From: Vigna angularis
Lineage: Eukaryota; Streptophyta; Magnoliopsida; Fabales; Fabaceae
NCBI RefSeq assembly: GCF_016808095.1
Contig: NC_068978.1
Span: 23,304,806 to 23,368,805 of the forward strand
Reading direction: 5' to 3'
Length of the DNA: 64,000 bases
Positions 13,215-25,390 of the stretch are shown here, piece by piece. The translations under genes and the position numbers were made by a program. Within the stretch, counting starts at the first letter, position 1. Every line of letters begins with the position of its first letter. Below the pieces are notes generated by a model, which was given only the letters and a program-made list of their open reading frames with translations, was not told where the DNA came from and made no database searches.

Positions 13215-15010
13215 ATCTTTTCTACTTTTCATTTTGCTCTGTTTTAAGAGATATTTATAGGGGTTTATTAACTCTTCAATCTCATTCTATGTACTCTTCA
13301 GTGTAAATTTTGTCAATATATATATATATGCTTAAATTTGGGATGTATATCTTAGAAGGAGTTAGAAGCCTTTGACCATATGGCCACTGTGGTTAAGCAT
13401 TGCATGATTGCTTAATGAGCAAATGGTAGACTTTTTTTTAGATGGCGCATGGTGACAAAAGAACAAGCACAATGGAAAGAGAAAGGATTGTATGATTCCC
13501 CTCTTTATTTATTTAATTTATACATATACATCTTTTATTAGGTTATTTAAAAGATAATTTTTATTCATTCAACTGTTAAATTTTAATTTTATATCCTCGT
13601 AATTGTTTGTACCGATTTGTTTAAATTAAGAAGTGATTAAATTATTTATATTTTGGTATATTTTGAAAAATATATATTATTCTTTTTTATCTATATAAAT
13701 AAGATATTAAATGATTTTAAATGGAAGTAGAATTTTTTTTTATATAATTTTTATAGTTAATGAATTTTCAATCATCTAACAATGATTTTAAAATAAACGC
13801 TACTCAATTGAAAAGTATTTTATCAGTAAAAACTTTTTATTCATATTATATTAATTGTTTTATTTATATATAATATGAATACAAGGTTTTCACTAATATA
13901 TTTATCAGTGTTTAATACTATAATAAGAGAACAATGACAAAACGAAATAAGACTAACTCTAAAAGAATTAATATAGTATGGAATATTGTAATAATTTTGT
14001 CATAGTACTTAAAATGAATTAGTTGGTGATTCTCACCTAATTAGACTTATACAATATAAAAATCATCTTCTCATACAGAAAAAAATTGAATAATACTATA
14101 AAAGAAAATTGCGAGAACAAATATTTGGTAGTGAAAATCTTAGTCAGAGAACAATTTTCAATTCTCAATTCAGATTGTTAAATAGTCACTGAAATTTTGG
14201 TTGATAATTGATCACTTAAAAATTGGTTATATAATAAAATAAAGGGTAGGGGACTAATCTAGCCACTATAACATATAGGTAATTTCAGTCGCAAAAGCAA
14301 AATGTATAGCGACTCAATTTCCAGCTTATTTGGTCACATATATGATATTATAACAGCATATAGGTTTCGGTCATGACAATACCTAATTTTATCTTGATAA
14401 ATAAAAATTGTTTTCAGAAAATATAAAAAATAGGATTTTAATTAATCTATCAAATGAAAAATAAAAAATTGATGAAATAATTATTTATTCAAAAAAACTA
14501 ATAAAAAATTTTAAAAAATAGAAAATTCCATTTTTTAAAAAATATATATGATGAAAAAAATAAATGAATAGAAAAAATACGTAATAAATAGAAGAAAAAA
14601 CAAGAAAATAAAGATAAAAAAAAGAAAAGCAAAAAACAAAAAGGGAGAACCCAATCCATGTTTTAATATATTTCACCTACGAATTAGTTTTACATAATAA
14701 CCTAAAGTCCATTTTTCTATCCACGTTACTATTATCCTTTTGGGTGTTTCATCATCCATTCGACTTGCACTTTTAATTTTTTAAAGTACCCTTAATTAAT
14801 TAGGTGGTTATATGTTAATTTTATATTTATTCAGAAATTCTATACTAAGCATGGACTACATCCCATTTCACCCTATCACGAAACATGTATCCTTATTTTT
14901 CATTTATTTAAACCCTATACGTTGCATTGGTAGTGGGGGATTATTGGGAGATTTGCATATTATTTTTGTTTCAATTTGTTTCATGTGCATGCACATCAAC
15001 ATGTATTTGA
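13215..15010. other. Intergenic AT-rich stretch, no gene seen
   Basis: It starts with the probable 3' UTR of the preceding gene and a short TA repeat (13315-13329). The remainder is A/T-rich, including a purine-rich tract at 14400-14650, without a supportable reading frame. Confidence 0.6.
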
Positions 15011-15019
15011 ACTTAGAAA

Positions 15020-15165
15020 AACTTCACATGTACATATCGGATATAAAAATCCAATTTTACCTATATCGGATGTCAATATGCGATGTTTTGTTCATCCATT
15101 ATGTTTATCGGATGTGAAAATCCTATTATATCTATATCGAATTTGGATATCCGATGTGTTGTTTG
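15020..15165. repeat. Imperfect tandem repeat with ATATCGGAT core
   Basis: Three to four diverged units contain (T)ATCGGAT, then AAAATCC-ATT-TA and CTATATCG. They start near 15033, 15065, 15106 and 15135. The origin is unknown. Confidence 0.5.
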
Positions 15166-15207
15166 TTGCATGTCAATATCTGAATGTTGCTTTGTTATAT
15201 AAAAATT

Positions 15208-15362
15208 CAGTTATATTAGTTATTTAATTATGTTATTTGTTTATAATTATTTTTAAATTTATGTATCAATTTGTATGGATTTATAATTTAATTAGAAAAT
15301 TTTTGAAATTTAAAAAATAATTTTTATGAATTTATTAGATTTAATAAAAATATTTTAGAAGA
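15208..15362. repeat. Diverged direct repeat, left copy (flanks a solo LTR)
   Basis: This ~155-bp AT-rich segment resembles 18021-18175 along its whole length. Both contain TATTTAATTAT, a TTTATAATTTAATTAGA segment and a terminal ATTxTAGAA. The two copies lie either side of the solo LTR at 15368-17900. Confidence 0.65.
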
Positions 15363-15367
15363 AATAG

Positions 15368-17900
15368 TGTGAGATCTCGAAAATTTAAACATAATTAGAT
15401 GTCAAATCTGTAATTTATTGCACTGCTGAGTGACCTGGCAGCTTCCATAAATGCACCTCGACACACGTTCAGTGCATTAAAAACGCACTAAACGCTGCAT
15501 GCACGAGCGCCACTTGTCACGTTGGAAACTTCTGAAGTCAGAGTGAGTGTGCAGGTGTCGGATCGGGAGACGTTCGTCCGCACGAACGTGGATTGAACAA
15601 AATGAGTTTTCGAAAAACCCTTCCACTCACCTGTACCACTCATCTTCTTCCTCAGAACCTCAACTCTTCATCTTCTCCAACTTCTCTCTAGAACATCCCA
15701 AACTTCTCTCTACTGTAACTTACCAAGCTTTTCTCCGAATTCTATTTCAGAACCGTAGGAACGTTCGTCCAGCTGTGATCTTCCTTTTGGACCGAACAGA
15801 ATTTGGATCGGAACTGGTAAGTTCTCGTCGTTAACCGTTCGTCCTTTTGGTTTCATGCGAACCCTAGTTCTGGTTGCATGCTTGTGTTATAGGTCTGAGT
15901 TGTTTCTGATTTTTTTGGTGTTTTAGACTAAGTGGAAGTTGTTGAGTGAACCTGAGGGTAGAACGCTGTTAGAGGTCGAATCAAAACCTTGCATTTGGGA
16001 GTACACTGCTATCCAGGTAAGGGGAGCTTAATAATTTGATTCGTACGTATATGATTGTGTGCGAGCATGATGGAAATGGAATGTATGAGATGTATGCTGT
16101 GTTTGAGTATGCTTGAACGATCGCTGTTATGCATGAATGAATATGGTATGTGCTGGTTGATACATATGAATTAGATACTGGATGATTTTTGTATAGTATG
16201 ATTTATTAAGATGAATTCTATATAGTATGAGAAGTAAATGATGAAACGAAAATTATAAGATTATGAATCGTATGAGAAATGTTAAGCTTAGATGAAGATG
16301 AAAATCTGAAATGTAATGATCCTGTCATATGATAAAATACGTTCGTCATCGTACGGTCATATACCGTTCGGTTTCTCTGAAAATGATTTAGAGTGAAATT
16401 CTTTCATTTGGAAAGGATTCTGTCTTAGAACGAGCGTCCCCATTTGAAATGCTATTTAAGCGTTCGTCTTAAGTAGCGCTCGGTCTTACACTGAGCGTTC
16501 GTCCTAATAGCGCTCGGTTTTATACCAAACGTTCGTCTTAAGTAGCGCTCGGTCTTACACTGAGCGTTCGTCCTAATATTGCTCGGTTTTATACTTAGCG
16601 TTCGTCCTAAGAAGTGTACGGTCTTATACCGAACGCTCGTCCATATCTTTGATTCCAGAACGTACGTAAATAGCATTTGTCTCAAATTTTCAGTAAATGA
16701 ATATCCGCTTGCGGTCATTGACTGGCGGTCGATCCTGTTAAACAATTGTCCTCAGAGTACTAAATAAATCGTCTTGTTGTATCTTTATCCTTTTGAATTT
16801 AGTCTAAAGTCTTTAAATTTAAATTTATTCCGAAATACTTATATTATATCGCTATGAGTCAGTTCATTCAACTGATTCTAGCAAAAGTAACGTTCGTCAT
16901 GTTCAAGCGTCAACCTTCTTATTTTGAAAGGAAACCCCACGGTCTCACTCCTGACGTTCGTCCTTGTTGTGCAGAGGATTGAACGCTCGTCTTTTTATGG
17001 AAGTGGAACATAGAATGAAAATGTAAATAAAAGGAAGTATTAAGGTGTGCGAACACTATAAGAAGTGAAATTATGATTTTGGTATTTGAATGAGCGTTCC
17101 ATGGAGGGACGACTCTGATGTATATTGAATATTAAATTTGGTAAAGTATGACTGTGGATAAGTTAAGACTCGCCGTCCATCCTGATGTTCCGTGAATACT
17201 ATCTTCATGTAGAGGAAGTATGTCATGTGTGGGAACGACAGGAGGTCCTTAGTCCATAAGTTAACATGGGCGACGTAAGAACGGACTGACCTCAAGTAGC
17301 AGCTGTTTGGTGTATCCCAGTTACTACACCACTCGGGTGCAAGGACGCTTGTAACTACACAGACTCATACAGTCCGGACGGTCGGTCTAGTATTGGTATA
17401 CTTATGTTTTGGATGATGTTATATATATATATATATTGAAGTTATGTGTTTGTTTGAATAGAAATGTTGAAGTGTGAATTTAAATTACTTAAGCTTACCC
17501 TTTCGTTTTTTCTTGTGTTGTCATCTTGTATATGTACGTTCGTCCTGTCCTTGCAATGATCATCCGTGTGGATGTGAGCAGATGGTGGTGCGTCACTTGA
17601 AGAAGTGCTAGAAGAAGAAAATTTGGAGGACGCAAATCTGGTGGATGTTGAAGTTAAAGCCGAGCCTTAGAGCGCTCGCTCGTGTGTTTTAGTTTTGTTA
17701 CGCTTACTTTGTGGACGTTCGGTTATAGTTTTGTAAAGCCGTTCGTCCTTGAACTCTTGTATGTTGAAGCGTTCGTTATTTCTGTATCTTTTGGCCGTTC
17801 GGCATTTATCGATCGTTCGATTTTTGTAAGACTGCACTGTTTTATTAGCTTAATGTAATTAATTCTGATTATGGTAATTACTATATTTTGGGATGTTACA
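15368..17900 (+). mobile_element. Solo LTR (2,533 bp) with target duplication AATAG
   Basis: The element runs from TGTGAGATCTCG to GGGATGTTACA and is flanked by AATAG at 15363-15367 and AATAG at 17901-17905. A GATGTTACA terminus is usual at the primer-site side of chromovirus LTRs, so the LTR probably reads on the plus strand. There is no coding domain. The short frames inside (for example 15547-15834) have no recognisable motif and I do not call them genes. Many CGTTCGTCC and CGCTCG motifs are scattered through it. Confidence 0.9.
16455..16650. repeat. Tandem ~35-bp repeat (CGTTCGTCC / GCTCGGT) in the solo LTR
   Basis: About five units start with CGTTCGTC near 16461, 16496, 16530, 16565 and 16599. 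Alternating units share AAGTAGCGCTCGGTCTTACA or AATAGCGCTCGGTTTTATA, giving a ~69-bp higher-order period for the first four. Related motifs occur elsewhere in the same LTR. Confidence 0.85.
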
Positions 17901-17905
17901 AATAG

Positions 17906-19439
17906 AATTTTGAAAATGTGTATTAAATAAGAAAATCCGAGTGAGAGGTTATTGGATGTTGATATGTCGTAAACAAGCAATCACATATGCAAATCCATTT
18001 TTGTTAGAGTAAATTTAATTCCAGTTAATTATTTAATTATTTTATTAGTTTATAATTATATTTATATTTATGTATTAATTTTTATAAATTTATAATTTAA
18101 TTAGATAATTTTTAATTATTAAAAAATAATTTTTATAAATTTTTTAAATTTAATATAAATATTATAGAAAAAATAAAACTGTAAAGATAATATGAAAGTG
18201 GTGAAGTGTGGGGGTGCATTGATATAGTGGTGGAGACCATTAATGAGATTGAATGAAATAGTTCGATATTAGTAAAAATAAAAATAGAAATTAAAAATTT
18301 ATATATAAGTAAAAGAAGAATGGAGAGGTGCAGGAAGGACTGTGTGGTGGTGGAGGAAGCACCTCTCTACTTTTCTCTCCTCCCAAATCCCTCTTGTGCT
18401 AGAAGGAGATGAGATGCATTCGGGTTATTTATATTGTTGGGCTTATTTTATTTTACTTTGTGCACTCCTATATTTTTTAACCCCTCATCTCCTCTGTTTT
18501 GTTTTGTTTTGGTTTTGGGCTAATTTTTATATTATTTTCTGCACCCACGTTTTCCTACACACATCTCACCTTTTTTATTTTATTTTTTGATTGAGTAGCC
18601 TTTTTACTTCCTGCACCATCCGATAACTCATACAACCCCATTCCTTTTATGTTATTTTTTTAAAGCTTTTACTTTCAGCACCCCATGCTAACTTGTGCAC
18701 CTCCACAGACCCATTTTTTATTTTAATTTTTCTTACTTATTGTAGTTTGGACCTCTGTTTTACTTTTTGCAACACCTGTTTTAACTTTTCATACGTCCAT
18801 ATTTAACCCAACACCTATTCACACATACACCACTTTTTAAAAAATATAAAAAGTATAATATTACTTACATACATATAATGTTAAATCTTTTACTAAAATT
18901 TTATATTAAACCCTGTATTAAAATTTAATATAGACCAAAATTGTCCATTGATAAAATTACAAGACGGATTTGACGTTAATTTTAATTTATACGCTCAATT
19001 TGATTGTTTTACCTTAATTCATCTTAATTTATTCTTCTACAAGTAAATAGTCCTTTTAAAAAATTGGCTATAAATTCTGCCATCGTTTAAACAATAGAAA
19101 GATATAACAGAAAAAGTTGAGACTCCACTCTCACTTGTATATTAGACAAAAATAACAAAATTAAACGTAATATAAGAAATAAGAAGCTTTAATTTATTAT
19201 TTTAAGCTAATGATTAAAATTAATAATATAATAATATAATCATAACAATAATAAAATCAATATCTTAAAACTTTTAGGTTAAAAATAATTAATGAGACTA
19301 ACTTGAATTTTTCAATTGAACAAATTTAACCTGCAAACAAATCTCAATCTTTTCATTAGCTCCATTTACACTATGCATATACAGAGACAAGGAATTGATG
19401 TAGAAGAAAAAGTGAAAACAAAAGTTCTTTGATGGGGCT
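17906..19439. other. Intergenic stretch, no gene seen
   Basis: It contains the right copy of the 155-bp repeat (18021-18175), a T/C-rich stretch with repeated CTGCACC-type words (18420-18850), and then A/T-rich DNA. No frame has a recognisable domain. Confidence 0.6.
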
Positions 19440-19931
19440 CTAAGCTGTTGTTTCTAGCTTGTTCCTTTCAGTAGCTCTTATATAGCAGAAAACTGACACC
19501 AAGAATGTGGTGGCAAGACCTCCAAGAATGACTCCTGCTCCTGCTATGGACTTGTCAAATGAGTGGTGGTGCTGCCTCGTCAAATGAATCTGACCATGAT
19601 GAGAACCCAAAACTCCATTTTCTGCTTCAATAGAAGTTCTTTCAATGCTCCCTTCAGAACCAGATTGCACATTTTTTTCACTTTTCGGTGCTTCAGACGG
19701 CGCAGGACTTCTGCTATCAGAGGACCTGATTTCGTTACGTTGGTGCTTACCAAGTTTCCTTCCAATAGAGGGTTCAATTGTCTCTGATCTCTGGTCACCA
19801 GGACTCTGAGCAGGAGGGTTTGAAGATAATGTTGAAGGAGATTGAAAATTAATTTGAGGTTGGTTTGCAGCATTGGTTAGACTCAAAAGGGTATTTGCTA
19901 AACAAAAGCACACCAAAAGAAACTTTGCCAT
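19440..19931 (-). CDS. Small type I membrane protein with Ser/Pro-rich ectodomain, function unknown
   Basis: This single-exon frame encodes 163 residues. Residues 1-21 form a clear signal peptide (MAKFLLVCFCLANTLLSLTNA). Residues ~22-120 are rich in Ser, Pro, Glu and Gln and probably disordered and extracytoplasmic. A short motif with RQHHHSFDKS precedes a glycine-rich hydrophobic span (AGAGVILGGLATTFLVSVFCYI, ~130-151). That span reads as a transmembrane helix followed by a basic tail. The helix plus its His-Ser-Asp-Lys lead-in looks conserved from memory of unnamed plant proteins, but I cannot assign a family. The start is supported by a good TATA element 65-75 bp upstream. The gene stands alone between repeats. 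Cell-surface or endomembrane location is inferred. Confidence 0.8.
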   Translation of the reverse strand: MAKFLLVCFCLANTLLSLTNAANQPQINFQSPSTLSSNPPAQSPGDQRSETIEPSIGRKLGKHQRNEIRSSDSRSPAPSEAPKSEKNVQSGSEGSIERTSIEAENGVLGSHHGQIHLTRQHHHSFDKSIAGAGVILGGLATTFLVSVFCYIRATERNKLETTA

Positions 19932-20535
19932 TGCTGTAGATTTCTCAAGATGTTTAGGCTTGAGGCTATGGAGAAGAACATGTTTCTTGGGTTGGTTATA
20001 TAGCTATATAATGAGATCCTACAATCGTGTGGTTTGGCAGAAATTTCCTGTTGGATTCTGACAAATAATTTATGTACAGTTTTTTTATATTTCTTTTATG
20101 TGGTGTTGTCTGAGGGAGAGGAGAAATTAAACTACATGTGGAGACACAACAGGGAACAAGATGTCACTGATGTTTATAGACAGAGTTGTGATACAATTGG
20201 ATTCCATAATTATAAAAATCAGAGCCTAGTTTCTGCAAAAATTTTCATGCTCGGGAAGATGATGGGAAGTTGCTTAGTTTGCAATTAAAGAGCCTGATTT
20301 TTAAAGGTCTTTGTTTTCCATGTCACGTGAAGAAACATCCTACGCCAGCATGGGAAGTTCATTTCATGCAGACACCAAAAAAATTATATGTTTTGTTTTT
20401 ACTATTTTCAATATATTGAATCTGCTTTAAAAGTAGCAATGAAAAATGCCACTTTTTTTTTTCTTGACAGTATTAAGAGGGTAAAAGCCCCAAATGCAGA
20501 AATGCTCACAAATTTTTGAAGTGATGTTAAAAGTT
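19932..20535. other. Promoter region and intergenic DNA
   Basis: Upstream region of the minus-strand membrane-protein gene. Apart from the TATA element, no known regulatory site or coding frame is recognised. Confidence 0.5.
19996..20011 (-). promoter_or_regulatory. TATA element of the membrane-protein gene
   Basis: TTATATAGCTATATAA is a near-palindrome 65-80 bp upstream of the ATG at 19931. It gives a TATATAA box on the minus strand, with a start site expected near 19965-19970. Confidence 0.6.
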
Positions 20536-21045
20536 GGTTAAATTATACTTTTCTTATAATTTTTTTAAGGAAAATCTTATGTAGTTTTCTTTATTTTCAT
20601 GCATCTTGATTTGACATTTGTTATATGTCAATTTTATGATTTTTTTAATTTTTTTTAAAAATAAAAGTTTGTCATAAATTAGTATCATATATATAATGGT
20701 GTGATTTAATCGTAATTACGGTGGGTATTACGTGTTAATGTCATGTTAAATATATTGTTTTAATATTAATTTATTTTTTGAATTTGTTATTTTAATTATA
20801 TTAAATTTTTTTAAATTAAGTAATTTCATTTTCATTGAGACAAAAATTTAATTTTAATATAAATATTATATTTGATATTTTTACAAAAATTTAAGTTTTT
20901 ATTTAATAATTTTAAGAAAATTAAGTTTATTTAAATTTATATTTTATATTTAATTTTGTTTAAAATTATTTTAAAATATAAATTCTAATAAATTTGTTTA
21001 AAAAATTTATAATTAAAATTATAAAATTGTTATTTCTAAGCCAAG

Positions 21046-21115
<70 letters not shown>

Positions 21116-22050
21116 GAATTTTATATATTTTAAAAATATATAACTATTTGAAATATAAAATAAAATAAAATAATAATAATAATAATAAAGTTTAATTGAA
21201 ATGTGAATTTTTAAACGATGACACTCCCTCTTCAATATTTCCTACTTTAAAAGAACATATTTTAAAAGTATTTGATAAAATATAAAGGAAGTAAAAAATG
21301 TGTATATAAAGATATTGTAAGTATTTTTAAACAGCAAAAATGTATAAAAATAGTTCAAATTCAGGTTTTTTTCAAAAAATGTATTGTTTTAATTTTCAGG
21401 AAATTTATTTAAATTGGTAACAGGGATGCGAAAATTCGAGAGAAATTATTTTAGGATTTTTTACGTTTCAATTCTTTTAAAATGTTTTTATTTAAAAGAA
21501 TTACAAATTTAGTTTTAGTTTATATGGGACATAAATTTGAAAACAAATTTTAAATAAATTTAATATAAAATTTCATTTTAAATAACTTTAATCTTATAAA
21601 AAATATTTAATAAAAATATCATTAATAAAAATATCAATTTTAATATAGATATTAATATAATATTTATATAAAAATTAAATTTGGTATTAATTTGAGAAAA
21701 GAAGAAATTATTGAATTTTAAAAAAAGTGAAACTGAATAGAATCAAAATAATAAATTTAAGGACCAAATTGATATTAAGACAATGAAACTTGACATAACA
21801 TTGACATGTGGTACTATAATTGCCACATTTCATTCTCATTGTCACGTGACAAGATGCTAACTTGACACATGATAAGTTTTTATTATTTTTTTTAAACTAA
21901 AAACACACATATTGACATGTTAATACATTATGAATGGAAAGGATCTTATTGCATCAAAATTTCTAAAATAAAGACCGAATTGAAATATATAAAATAAGAA
22001 ACTTAACAGAGATTTTTCTATGAAATAAGGGAAAAACACATAATTTAACC
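20536..22050. mobile_element. Non-autonomous DNA transposon with long degenerate inverted arms (Mutator-like?)
   Basis: The ends are inverted: GGTTAAATTAT at 20536 and ATAATTTAACC ending at 22050. The arms stay alignable for several hundred bp. For example, TGTCATGTTAAATATATTG near 20740 pairs with the complement of the segment near 21780-21800. The element is flanked by TTAAAAGTT (20527-20535) and CTAAAAGTT (22051-22059), a 9-bp target duplication with one mismatch. A 9-bp duplication suggests a Mutator-like element. The centre holds a long TA microsatellite. No transposase is present. Confidence 0.55.
21051..21112. repeat. (TA)n microsatellite
   Basis: About 31 uninterrupted TA units lie in the centre of the inverted-arm element. 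A (TAA)n run follows at 21171-21189. Confidence 0.95.
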
Positions 22051-22059
22051 CTAAAAGTT

Positions 22060-22369
22060 AAACTATAGTACATAAGTTCCCCTATCTCGGAGAATACAAA
22101 TTAAATGGTGTACTTAGAGATACATGAATGCAAATGCATCACATGACGCACAAATACAATTAGAATAATTTTGACACAAAGTAGGTTTATTCAAGTGAAA
22201 GTATATTAGAGCTATAAGATTGGCTTATTGATAAAATTGTAAGAAAATGTGCGAGTGGTTTTAGATTCAATTCTTCCTATATTTCCAAATACTAACAATT
22301 AATAATACCGATAAAAAATAAGTTTATTGAGAATTACACTTATAATTTTAATGAACTATCTAAACTTGA
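22060..22369. other. Intergenic, nothing recognised
   Basis: A/T-rich sequence without a supportable gene or repeat. Confidence 0.5.
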
Positions 22370-23210
22370 CTTTTGGATTCTTCTAATGGGACTAATGAAC
22401 AGTTCATTTTTTAATCTAAGTTAGAGTATTTAATTTAGGATTCCACGATCAATAAAAGAATTATTTGTAAATTATTTATATCCTAAATCAGTTTTATAAA
22501 TATATCTAATTCATTGTATTGCCTTTTTATCAATATTAATTAACAATTCTTGCATGCTTACAACAAATTGATCTTCAGACAGCCTTACATAATCTTAGAA
22601 TCTTAACACTTAGAAATCTTAACTTGCTTGCAATAACGCATATGATAATGTGAAGACAAAGATAATATATGTTTGAACAATAAATATTGCAATGTAAACA
22701 ATGCCAAAATTGTAAAATGACGAGAAAATAAATAGACTAGAAAGTTAAAGATGCAAGAAAGTAAATGTAAGGAAATAAATTACCTAGGATAAAACAAGAC
22801 TGATAAAAGAAGTCAATTAAAATGGTAACCAAATTGCTACAATCTTTATTGGTGTTGCCAATATCCTGCTCGCAGTGTTCTCAAAGTGTTTTTGTTGTAA
22901 ATACAATTTACCATCCCGTTTTCTCCACAAATAACCGATTTATATTTCCTATCCCTTTTGACAGTTAATTCAAATAAAATTAAAAAGAAAATTACAAAAA
23001 TGATTAGGATAATTGTCTAAAATCACGTTTGCATCAATTATTGTCCATTAAGTCACGCTTTGCAACGGTTGATTCCATTGAATGATTTTATTGATAAACT
23101 TTGACTTTTCCTCCTTTTTATCATCTTCTGACTCATTGTTTTTCCTTAGGACCATTTCTAAATATTTTATATAATAATTCATTTCTTGATATTCTATGTA
23201 GTTATCCTTT
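22370..23210. repeat. Dispersed repeat R, copy 1 (uninterrupted)
   Basis: This stretch resembles 26990-27149 joined to 32774-32958 and 33254-33410. Shared landmarks in order are TTCTAATGGGACT, TAAATATATCTAATTCA, TGTTGTAAATA-AAT, ACAAATAACC and TCATTTCTTxATAT. It shows what the second copy looked like before the copia element and the MITE entered it. Confidence 0.7.
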
Positions 23211-23395
23211 CATTGTGTTAAGAGAAGATCGTCTAGAGAAGCTAAAATGTTTAGCAACTCATGTTTTAAAGTTTAACATAAAATAATTAACAAAATATTG
23301 TTTATTGAGTAAAACATCTAAAGATTGCACTTGCTAAGAATAACGTTGAACAAAATATGTTCCTTGAGTCTTGTAAGAACTAACTCCATGATTTT

Positions 23396-23410
23396 AGCTC
23401 TGATACCAAT
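23396..23410 (-). other. Primer-binding site next to Sirevirus-like LTR
   Basis: On the minus strand the LTR end TTCA is followed by ATTGGTATCAGAGCT, a tRNA-Met-type primer site. It gives the LTR at 23411-25390 the role of 5' LTR of a minus-strand element. Interior sequence left of ~23210 is not recognisable. Confidence 0.7.
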
Positions 23411-25390
23411 TGAACTACCTAAAAAACACTCGAAGGGGAGGCGGGGATTGAATAGTTTTAATTGAAAAATTTTCGTAACCCTTCAAATATAGCATGTTAT
23501 CGAGCTTCAAGATTTTTCTTTTAAACGCTTAGACGCTCGACTTGATAAATATTGATAAATGATAGTTGTGTTTATCGTGTTATTCAGAATGTATACTGCA
23601 ACATTTTGTAAGAACTTCTTTTATGAAAAATAATTGTTTAACTGGGAAGATTCTTGTATTTGAAAATAAAACACAACTGCAGGTTTTTATGAGAGGATCG
23701 TTTAGAAAAGAGAAGAGATAATTGCCCAAATATTTTTATACTTGTTTACTCCAACTGAGTTACGTCCAATCTCTTCCATAGAATGTTTCACTATATTCTT
23801 CATAAGATTACAATTGAGTATTCTCACCACTTTTGGTCTGAGTATTCGCACCACTCTTGGTACTAGACTACCACACTTAGATTTCCCTTGAGTATTCGCA
23901 CCACCCCTAGTACTAGACTACCTCGCCTAGATTTTCTTTGAGTATCCGCACCACTCCTAGTACTAAACTACCATGCTTATATTTCCTTTGAGTATTTGAA
24001 CCACTCCTGGTACTAGACTACCGCGCCTAGATTCCTCAACTCAAACTGAGTTCAGTTGTAAGTATTTTGATTCTCTTCAGAATTGTAATCGTCGATTGCT
24101 TACAACTCGTTCAGACTATTACTCTTACATAGAGGATGTAAATACAATACAAAACATTCTAAACACTCGTCGATGTTTCTTTTTTCTCTCTTACAACATT
24201 AAGCGATATAACAATGAAGATCGAGAGTATTTCTTTTTCTTTTTGCTCTTATCTTCTCTTTTTCTCTTTTGTAGCTGATATGTATTCTTTTTTCTTGAGC
24301 TCTTTTTTTTCTTCTCTCTTGAGTGCTTCTTAGGATGGATATTTCGTTGTAAGCTTTTTTTCTTGACTATCCTCTTAAGTTATCCTCTTTATTTTTCTTT
24401 TGAAAGCTCTTCTATTTAAAGGCTTCATGGAAATATGTCCGTTAGACTTGAGCTTTTGGCCTTGATACTCGTGTTTTCTCTTTCTTTGTACAACAGTTGT
24501 TAGATAAGTCAACTTGTTAAAGCATACCTGCTTTTTCAGTACTATGCTTGAAGTAGGTTGTACGTTCTTTTTAGGCATGGCTTCAAGTGAAGAACATTCT
24601 ATGAATATCTCCTCTGTTTCTAATGTCCACTTTTGATATTTGATTTGTATCTCTGTGGATGCGTGTAGAATAACTTATCTGCAAAGAGTAGAGTAAATTG
24701 GGCATGTAGCAAATACATCTTTTCTTATCATCTTTGTTGTTTTGAAACATTGAGAATTTAATGTCATTTATTGTTTGCTCATAACAACAAAGTGTTTTTT
24801 GATTTCGTACCATTAAGTAGTTTTTGACAATTAATCTTATTTCTGAAGATACCAAGTGTTGTATAAAGACTTTATCATTGGATAAAGTATTGTTCAAGCT
24901 CATGGTATCGTTTAGTCAAGTAAACACTTCTTTCTTTTTTGTCTCTTCTTAGACAGATAACATTTAACTTGTTTTAAGCTATTTTTTATATGTTAGTCTT
25001 TAAATCTTTTAGTTTGTTTTGTCAGAGACATCGTCTTAACTTGTTTTGATTTCGAGAGCTAAGCTGAATACCTTTTTCAGGTATGATAAGTATCAAGCGT
25101 TTAACTCCAACTCTCTTAAACGCTTTATGCATAATAGCGTTTAAATGTGAGTTTGGGTGTTTTGACCTAGAAGTTTTTCTATTTTCTAAGAACCTAAGTG
25201 TTTTCCTAAGCTTTTCTATGTTGAGGATTTAGGCTCTAAGTTTTATGTGTAGGTTTATGTCGGGGATTCAGGTTCTAAGTGTTGTGTTTTCACCCTAAGT
25301 TGTTTTCCAATTATTTTCCCGTTTTAATGTTATTTGATTAAAATTCCAAACATGAGAGCGTTTAGGCACATAGACGATTTTGTCTTAACA
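23411..25390 (-). mobile_element. 5' LTR of a Sirevirus-like Ty1/copia element
   Basis: The LTR runs TGAACTACC to CTTAACA, 1,980 bp. It is homologous throughout to the LTR at 40520-42397: both have a GGGATTGAATAG-like or TTGAATAGTG start, a GCTTAGA-GCTCGA segment, the GAGTATTCGCACCACTCC tandem array, and the AGACGATTTTGTCTT end. The interior is almost entirely missing. It is inserted in a CACTA transposase reading frame. Confidence 0.8.
23811..24035. repeat. Tandem ~50-bp repeat in Sirevirus-like LTR
   Basis: Four to five units of GAGTATTCGCACCACTCCTGG followed by TACTAGACTACC occur here. The orthologous array in the second LTR is at 40898-41165. Confidence 0.9.

Noticed and set aside
16452..16745. 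97-residue frame with repeated LRRTxGIKPSAIRTN-type segment
   Set aside because: It comes from the 35-bp tandem repeat in the solo LTR. Nothing indicates translation.
21047..21235. Frame encoding a Tyr/Ile repeat
   Set aside because: This is translation of the TA microsatellite.
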